This document shows, piece after piece, positions 60,063 through 64,000 of a DNA stretch of 64,000 nucleotides. The first letter of the stretch is position 1, and every line of letters starts with the position of its first letter. Both the position numbers and the translations under genes were made by a program. Under the pieces are notes generated by a model. That model did no database searches. It was not told the origin of the DNA and saw nothing but the letters and a program-made list of their open reading frames with translations. Origin of the DNA: Hyphomicrobium sp. (GTDB lineage: Bacteria > Pseudomonadota > Alphaproteobacteria > Rhizobiales > Hyphomicrobiaceae); contig NZ_JAIELN010000014.1 in NCBI RefSeq assembly GCF_019753045.1, positions 124,001 to 188,000 on the forward strand. The letters run 5' to 3'.

Positions 60063-60498
60063 GGCCCTCTTCATTGCCGGTCCCGTCGAAGGACCCGTGC
60101 GCATCGGTGTCTCGAAAGCGCCGGAGGATCAGCTTCGGCTGATGAACCGCCATTGCCTGCTCACCTCGCACTTGGGCTTTGAGGGCTGGTCGACATCGAG
60201 CGGGCCGCCGCAGCGCGTGTTGCATGCCATGCTCGATGTTGCTCGCCGGCAGGGTCTTCTACATCCCGATCCCGAGAAGGCCGACACCATCATGGTGCCG
60301 ATGGCGTCGGCGATCGAGACGGCGCTGAAGATCGCCAAGCGCTGCGGCGTCCAATTCATGACGGAAGCCGACAAGACGCAGGCGATCGCCGCCGTTGTCG
60401 ACGATCTCTTCGATGAGGTCGGCAGCATTTTTGCCGGTGAACAGAAGCCGAAGCGCAATGGCAATTCCCGCGCCTTCAATCCCGGCCGCTTCAAGTAA
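60013..60498 (+). CDS. Unknown phage protein
   Basis: 161 residues from the ATG at 60013, overlapping the gene before by 50 bp. LFAFRALFIAGPVEGPVRIGV gives a GIY-YIG-like opening (a strand with GxVRIG), but catalytic residues are not clear. Later VAAVVDDLFDEVGSI. Last gene of the block before a terminator. Confidence 0.5.
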   Translation: MKEAEQTGEKKGLFAFRALFIAGPVEGPVRIGVSKAPEDQLRLMNRHCLLTSHLGFEGWSTSSGPPQRVLHAMLDVARRQGLLHPDPEKADTIMVPMASAIETALKIAKRCGVQFMTEADKTQAIAAVVDDLFDEVGSIFAGEQKPKRNGNSRAFNPGRFK

Positions 60499-60521
60499 GT
60501 CGCACCGAAAAGCGCGCAAGA

Positions 60522-60556
60522 AAAAAGCGCCGAGGAGCGGGGTCCTGGCGCTTTTT
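60522..60556. terminator. Bidirectional intrinsic terminator
   Basis: AAAAAGCGCC pairs with GGCGCTTTTT. It ends the rightward early block and, from the other side, could stop leftward transcripts. Confidence 0.85.
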
Positions 60557-60558
60557 AG

Positions 60559-60878
60559 GGGGTCACTCAGTAAGTTTATCTCGACGCTAGCTCACCGACT
60601 CGGTACGCGACGCAATACAAACGACGGGCCTTCGCGAGAGCTGCCGGCGGATTACGCGACACAAAAGTCGCCGGCGAAACTCGGAGCCGAAAGGTCCTGA
60701 TACGCAAACTGATACGCTACGCCACTCACTGTACGCACACACGATACGCACGGGATGCCACTCACTCTTTATGCATCCCGCTCACTCTCACGGGGGGTGT
60801 CTGAAAAACAGCCTACCCCGGGATCGGTTCCAAATCAGGGTCAAAAAAAGTAAATCTCGTGAAACCATTGCGGCGATT
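60559..60878. repeat. Repeat-rich gap between convergent blocks
   Basis: About 320 bp with seven copies of TACGC between 60,604 and 60,749, two of CACTCACT (60,723 and 60,759), and a hairpin CGGGATGC / GCATCCCG at 60,751-60,780. No gene is supported. It separates the rightward and the second leftward block. Confidence 0.5.
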
Positions 60879-61064
60879 TCAGCCTGGCCGCAAGGCGATG
60901 GCCCTATACATCAGCGCGAGACGAACCGCTTCGACCTCGTCCTCTGGATCATCGAAGAGCTCGTCGTTGACGGCTTTTTTCAGCGCTTGCGCGGTGATGG
61001 CGGCCCCGCGCCGGCTCAGATCAAAGCGCGGCGTTGGGTCGAAGGGGACTGGATTTCCGATCAT
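60879..61064 (-). CDS. Small unknown phage protein
   Basis: 61 residues from the ATG at 61064 after GAGGAG. Contains RFDLSRRGAAITAQALKKAV. Last gene of the second leftward block. No family recognised. Confidence 0.5.
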   Translation of the reverse strand: MIGNPVPFDPTPRFDLSRRGAAITAQALKKAVNDELFDDPEDEVEAVRLALMYRAIALRPG

Positions 61065-61267
61065 TGGGCTCTCCTCTTTTCGTCTGCGATAACATCGTCT
61101 AGGAACCGCTTGCACAGCGCGCAGTATCGGTTCTTGATATCCTCAGGGTGAAAGCTTCGCACTCGGCATGGGTAGAACGTGATGGCGTCGCCGTAGACGT
61201 CGTAACCGTGCCTCGGGGCAGCCATACAGGCGTCCTTGTCCTTTGGTCCTGGCGTGCCGTAACTCAT
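61061..61267 (-). CDS. Small Cys-containing phage protein
   Basis: 68 residues. DITFYPCRVRSF-like segment (ITFYPCRVRSFHPED) and NRYCALCKRFLDD give a possible small zinc site. ATGA overlap with the gene before. No family recognised. Confidence 0.5.
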   Translation of the reverse strand: MSYGTPGPKDKDACMAAPRHGYDVYGDAITFYPCRVRSFHPEDIKNRYCALCKRFLDDVIADEKRRAQ

Positions 61268-61746
61268 GTCTCTGACCCTTCGTCATTGAGTTTGTCGATC
61301 GCGGCGAACGCCTCTTCGGCGGCATCCTTGATTTCATCTATGCGCTCGGTGATCTCGCTTTCCTCAAAGCCGCAGAACGTCATCTCGTAGAGAATGTTGG
61401 CGATGATCTCGGCGTCGCTGAGCTCCAGCGGCGGCTCGACATGGACATCCATCATCAACCACTCCGCCCACGGCTCGAACTCGATCGCATAGTGCAGCGC
61501 GTCGCCGGGACGGACGCCATAGACATCGACTGTCGGCAGCGGCGGCTCATCGAGCGAGAAGGTACGGGCGAGGCGGCAGCCCATCACCGTCGGCTTCGGT
61601 GTCATCGCTCTCAGTCGCGCGATCGTCTCGCGGTACTCCTCGCCATCCTGCTTATCGTAGAGCTCGCCCAGAGCCGTAACGATCGCCTCGGCATCGACGC
61701 CGGCGAGGATCGAGGCAACCGTGCGCACAGTGATCGCTTCAACCAT
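61264..61746 (-). CDS. Unknown phage protein
   Basis: 160 residues, acidic; PTVDVYGVRPGDALHYAIEF and a helical C-terminus (EITERIDEIKDAAEEAFAAI). No family recognised. Overlaps both neighbours. Confidence 0.55.
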   Translation of the reverse strand: MVEAITVRTVASILAGVDAEAIVTALGELYDKQDGEEYRETIARLRAMTPKPTVMGCRLARTFSLDEPPLPTVDVYGVRPGDALHYAIEFEPWAEWLMMDVHVEPPLELSDAEIIANILYEMTFCGFEESEITERIDEIKDAAEEAFAAIDKLNDEGSET

Positions 61747-62128
61747 GGACTGGACTGCCCTTGATGCCGAGGATTTCAGCCGCCTTTTCCATCGCCCGCG
61801 CCGTTGGCAAATGCGAGCGGATCGGCGCTATGCCCTGATTGAGCAGGGCGGCCGAGACGACGTTCGCCACCCATTCGATCTCGAGTTCGGCGCAGCGGAG
61901 CGCCCAATAATTTCCGTCCCGGCTCTTGCGCGCCTCGTGCGTCTGGTAAGTGGCGGCATCGAGCAACTTGCCGAGGTCGTCCGGATTGTTGGCCTTGAGG
62001 CAGCGCTCGAAACCATCGAGCGCGCCCTTGAGCTTCAGGGCGTCCTTTGGCGCCTTGTAGTCCCGGCGCGCCGCTGTCATGCCGTCGGCGCAGATGCGGG
62101 CGACAAAGGCGTGGAAGTTCATCGTCAT
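61739..62128 (-). CDS. Unknown phage protein
   Basis: 129 residues, helical; DALKLKGALDGFERCLKANN and WVANVVSAALLNQGI. No family recognised. Confidence 0.5.
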   Translation of the reverse strand: MTMNFHAFVARICADGMTAARRDYKAPKDALKLKGALDGFERCLKANNPDDLGKLLDAATYQTHEARKSRDGNYWALRCAELEIEWVANVVSAALLNQGIAPIRSHLPTARAMEKAAEILGIKGSPVHG

Positions 62129-62337
62129 GTCATCTCTCCGTCGATCTCAACGAGATCGTGCTCGCCGTCCGGCTCCGCGCCGCCAGCCTCAATGCGATTG
62201 TCGGCATTGACGTCGGCGGCGAATTCGAGCCGCAAATAGCCGAGCCGTTCATTGAGGAGTTTTTCCGCCTCGTCGGAGGTCGCCGCTTGCACGGTGAAGT
62301 GCGCGAAAAATTTGACATCGAATGTGAAGGCGCTCAT
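62125..62337 (-). CDS. Small unknown phage protein
   Basis: 70 residues. A beta-alpha pattern (FTFDVKFFAHFTVQAATSDE, AEKLLNERLGYL) and an acidic end. No family recognised. Confidence 0.5.
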   Translation of the reverse strand: MSAFTFDVKFFAHFTVQAATSDEAEKLLNERLGYLRLEFAADVNADNRIEAGGAEPDGEHDLVEIDGEMT

Positions 62338-62657
62338 GCGACGGCCTTTCTGCGGTTGTCTACTTCAAGAAAGGCCAGCACCCGAACCTGCAGATCGAGA
62401 ATGCGGCGTTCGAGTTTCAGCGTCTCGAGGGGCGCCGGCGACAGCTGCTCAAGCCGTCTGATGAGAAGCTCGCTGTTGGCGACGGCATCGCGGCGGCTGA
62501 CGAGCACATCGGCGAACGGCTCGAGGAAGCAGTCGCGGTCGAGGTTGGGCAAGAGGCGCTCGAGCGACCGGCGGTGGTAGCCGCGCATCAGTTCGGCCGC
62601 CTCGCGCCTGAGGTCGTTGAGGGAAGTCTCACCCGTCTTGCCCGTCGATTTGCTCAT
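62334..62657 (-). CDS. Unknown helical phage protein
   Basis: 107 residues from the ATG at 62657 (MSKSTGKTGETSLNDL); starts at 62663 or 62681 are possible. Long helices with LKLERRILDLQVRVLAFLEV. First gene behind operator copy 10. No family recognised. Confidence 0.5.
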   Translation of the reverse strand: MSKSTGKTGETSLNDLRREAAELMRGYHRRSLERLLPNLDRDCFLEPFADVLVSRRDAVANSELLIRRLEQLSPAPLETLKLERRILDLQVRVLAFLEVDNRRKAVA

Positions 62658-62738
62658 CGCCATGGTCCTCATCGCTCTCAAACATCGAGATCGTACGCAA
62701 ACAATCGTATCACCATGGCAGGCGACGCAACATATAAA

Positions 62739-62755
62739 GTCTAGTTTCCCGAGAC
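62739..62755. promoter_or_regulatory. Dispersed phage operator, copy 10
   Basis: GTCTAG-TTTCC-CGAGAC with perfect ATAAA / TTTAT flanks, so the symmetry reaches 27 bp. It lies between two leftward genes, upstream of the second block. Confidence 0.72.
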
Positions 62756-62772
62756 TTTATGAACAGGACAAA

Positions 62773-63432
62773 TCAGTTCGCAAATTTCTTGCTGATGTCG
62801 ATCGGCTGGAACGCTGCGAGCAGTTTTTGGCCGACCTCCTCTGGCAACGTCAGGCCCTCAGGCGGCAAGAGCTCGGTCAACAGCCCGCCGGTCTCCAAGA
62901 CGTCCGGATACTTGTCGCCCTTCGCTTGGCGTTTTCCGAGCCAGTCGGCGTCGCGGGTAGCGCGATCGCCGTTCGCGTCGACAAAGAGTTCTTTCTGGAT
63001 GGCGATCTTAAAGTTGCGACTGACGCCGACGCACATCAATATCTCGACGCGATACGGGTTGTCGGCGTTGCGGATCTCAGGGTCGTAGTGCTCCTCGCGG
63101 CAGCCCCAGGCTTCGGTGATATGAACGTAGTGCGTCGAGCCATTGGCGAGCAGGATGAGCCGCGCCATCGTCAGCATCTGCATTTTTTCTTCGTTGTCTT
63201 TCCAGCGCAGCGGGATGATGACGCCCTTCTTGTCGTCGGTGCCAGGTGCAAACATGAAACCCTGCGCCTCGTCGTTGCCCTCAACGATCTTGACGGCGTT
63301 ATCCATGATCTCGCGCATGAACGTCAGCAGCTCCTGACCTTCCGGTGTATCGAGCCGCTCGTCGAGCGGCGCTTCATGCTGGCGTTGGCGTATCTCATCC
63401 TTGATCTGCTCACGTACTGAGGCAATGGTCAT
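62773..63432 (-). CDS. Unknown phage protein
   Basis: 219 residues, acidic, no membrane span; VIIPLRWKDNEEKMQMLTMA, HYVHITEAWGCREEH. No family recognised. Followed by operator copy 10. Confidence 0.55.
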   Translation of the reverse strand: MTIASVREQIKDEIRQRQHEAPLDERLDTPEGQELLTFMREIMDNAVKIVEGNDEAQGFMFAPGTDDKKGVIIPLRWKDNEEKMQMLTMARLILLANGSTHYVHITEAWGCREEHYDPEIRNADNPYRVEILMCVGVSRNFKIAIQKELFVDANGDRATRDADWLGKRQAKGDKYPDVLETGGLLTELLPPEGLTLPEEVGQKLLAAFQPIDISKKFAN

Positions 63433-63438
63433 GTCCGG

Positions 63439-63753
63439 TCACTCCGATCGTTCCAGCTGCTTTAAAAGAGCCTTGCGGCGGGCCTCGAGGTTCCACGCCA
63501 TCGTCTTCATTTTATACGGAGCCTTGCCGGATGACACGAAGGCGAGGAGCTCGGCGAGGTCGGCATTTCTGAGAAATGCGAGCGTTTGCGCCCTGAGGTT
63601 TGGCGCCGCGATCGCGGGCGTTGCCAGGAGCGACTGACCGCGACGCGCAAGGCGGCGTGCCGCCGCAATCTTGTCGGCGGTTACGGTATCGCCAAGATAC
63701 GTCTCGTCAGTAACGCGGCGCTTAGGCCGCCCATCGTTCGTGTTGTCCTTCAT
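63439..63753 (-). CDS. Unknown basic phage protein
   Basis: 104 residues; ADKIAAARRLARRGQSLLAT and LRNADLAELLAFVSSG. Overlaps the end of the next upstream gene by 32 bases. No family recognised. Confidence 0.5.
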   Translation of the reverse strand: MKDNTNDGRPKRRVTDETYLGDTVTADKIAAARRLARRGQSLLATPAIAAPNLRAQTLAFLRNADLAELLAFVSSGKAPYKMKTMAWNLEARRKALLKQLERSE

Positions 63754-64000
63754 CGTCCCTCACGCACGAGACTTCGCTTGCCGTCATGTCGGGTGGCGTC
63801 GGCTTGCCGCCACAGAGGATATGGGCGATGTTGCGGAAGCGCCCGGATGGCGTCGCGCGGTCGGAGATCGCCCTGCCGTAGACAGCCACCTCCACGGCTT
63901 CCCGCCAGATGTGCTGGGTGTCGTCGAAATAGGCCTGGTTACGCGCCCGCCGGTATTCCCAGATGGCATTGTCGAGCGCGGTGACGCCGGCGATGAGATC
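63722..64000 (-). CDS. Unknown phage protein (5' end outside the window)
   Basis: 92 codons visible, open to the edge. Contains LDNAIWEYRRARNQAYFDDT, then HIWREAVEVAVYGRA. Ends with VRDDEGQHERWAA. No family recognised; its start lies beyond 64,000. Confidence 0.5.
   Translation of the reverse strand, partial: DLIAGVTALDNAIWEYRRARNQAYFDDTQHIWREAVEVAVYGRAISDRATPSGRFRNIAHILCGGKPTPPDMTASEVSCVRDDEGQHERWAA

Larger units (their letters stand above)
23106..64000. mobile_element. Temperate prophage, left part
   Basis: Begins at the tRNA-Cys scar with integrase and excisionase-like genes, then phage recombination, regulation and replication modules (RecT, RecE-like exonuclease, CI, Cro-like, DnaB, iteron-bearing initiator, primase-polymerase). 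Genes are short, densely overlapping and mostly unknown, unlike the DNA left of 23,106. It is at least 41 kb long and runs off the right edge. No structural or lysis gene appears, so whether it is complete cannot be judged. Confidence 0.9.

Noticed and set aside
60600-60780. CRISPR-like array in the TACGC cluster
   Set aside because: Repeat units are five to eight bases, far too short, with no regular spacers.
24673-62755. One-directional stoperators as in phage L5
   Set aside because: The asymmetric halves (GTCWAG versus CTTGAC) occur in both orientations relative to transcription, so strict stoperator polarity is not seen; promoter-linked operators fit better.

Overview
The window looks like a Rhizobiales-type alphaproteobacterium of roughly 60% GC. 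The sequence supports this with GcrA, GapR (DUF2312) and DUF992 relatives, an Omp25-type beta-barrel protein, many LysR and alpha/beta-hydrolase genes, and dense ATGA-style gene overlaps. No rRNA or single-copy marker is present, so genus is not claimed.

Positions 1 to about 23,105 are ordinary chromosome. In order they hold: a multihaem cytochrome c cut by the window edge; an arylsulfatase; a LysR regulator divergent from a glutathione S-transferase and a flavin-oxidoreductase-like gene; a decayed czc-type metal-efflux locus; two alpha/beta hydrolases; a leftward group with a 2-oxoglutarate/Fe(II) oxygenase, an ABC substrate-binding protein, an unknown protein and a LysR regulator; a DUF992 protein; tRNA-Pro(UGG) followed by an RtcB-type RNA ligase; a stress-like cluster (SPW protein, cytidylate-kinase-like protein with a BON tail, SDR, CBS protein); tRNA-Asn(GUU); and a two-gene membrane operon.

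At 23,106-23,150 lies the 3' half of a tRNA-Cys gene. From there to the right edge the DNA is one temperate prophage, at least 41 kb long and not closed in this window. The integrase and an excisionase-like gene sit at the left end. A leftward block (about 24-47 kb) carries a porin, thyA, an AAA+ ATPase, a GapR/RMF-like fusion, an Omp25-like protein, ssb, a DarG-type macrodomain, an ExoX-like nuclease, an HNH protein, recT and a RecE-like exonuclease. The cI/cro switch is at 46.9-48.3 kb. A rightward block (48-60.5 kb) carries gcrA, a membrane winged-helix protein, dnaB, an O-like initiator with internal iterons, a DnaA-domain-IV-like protein, a primase-polymerase and a VRR nuclease. A second leftward block (60.9-64 kb) holds small unknown genes. 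No capsid, terminase, tail or lysis genes are seen; they presumably lie to the right.

The most striking structure is a dispersed family of 17-bp dyads, GTCWAG-N5-CTTGAC and its reverse. There are ten good copies at nine loci plus weaker ones. One lies in the cI/cro gap and almost all others sit just upstream of a separate gene block. This suggests that one repressor/Cro pair controls the whole early prophage through many promoters, including those for the porin and the recombination genes. The repressor itself lacks both residues of the self-cleavage dyad, so induction may not follow the usual SOS route.
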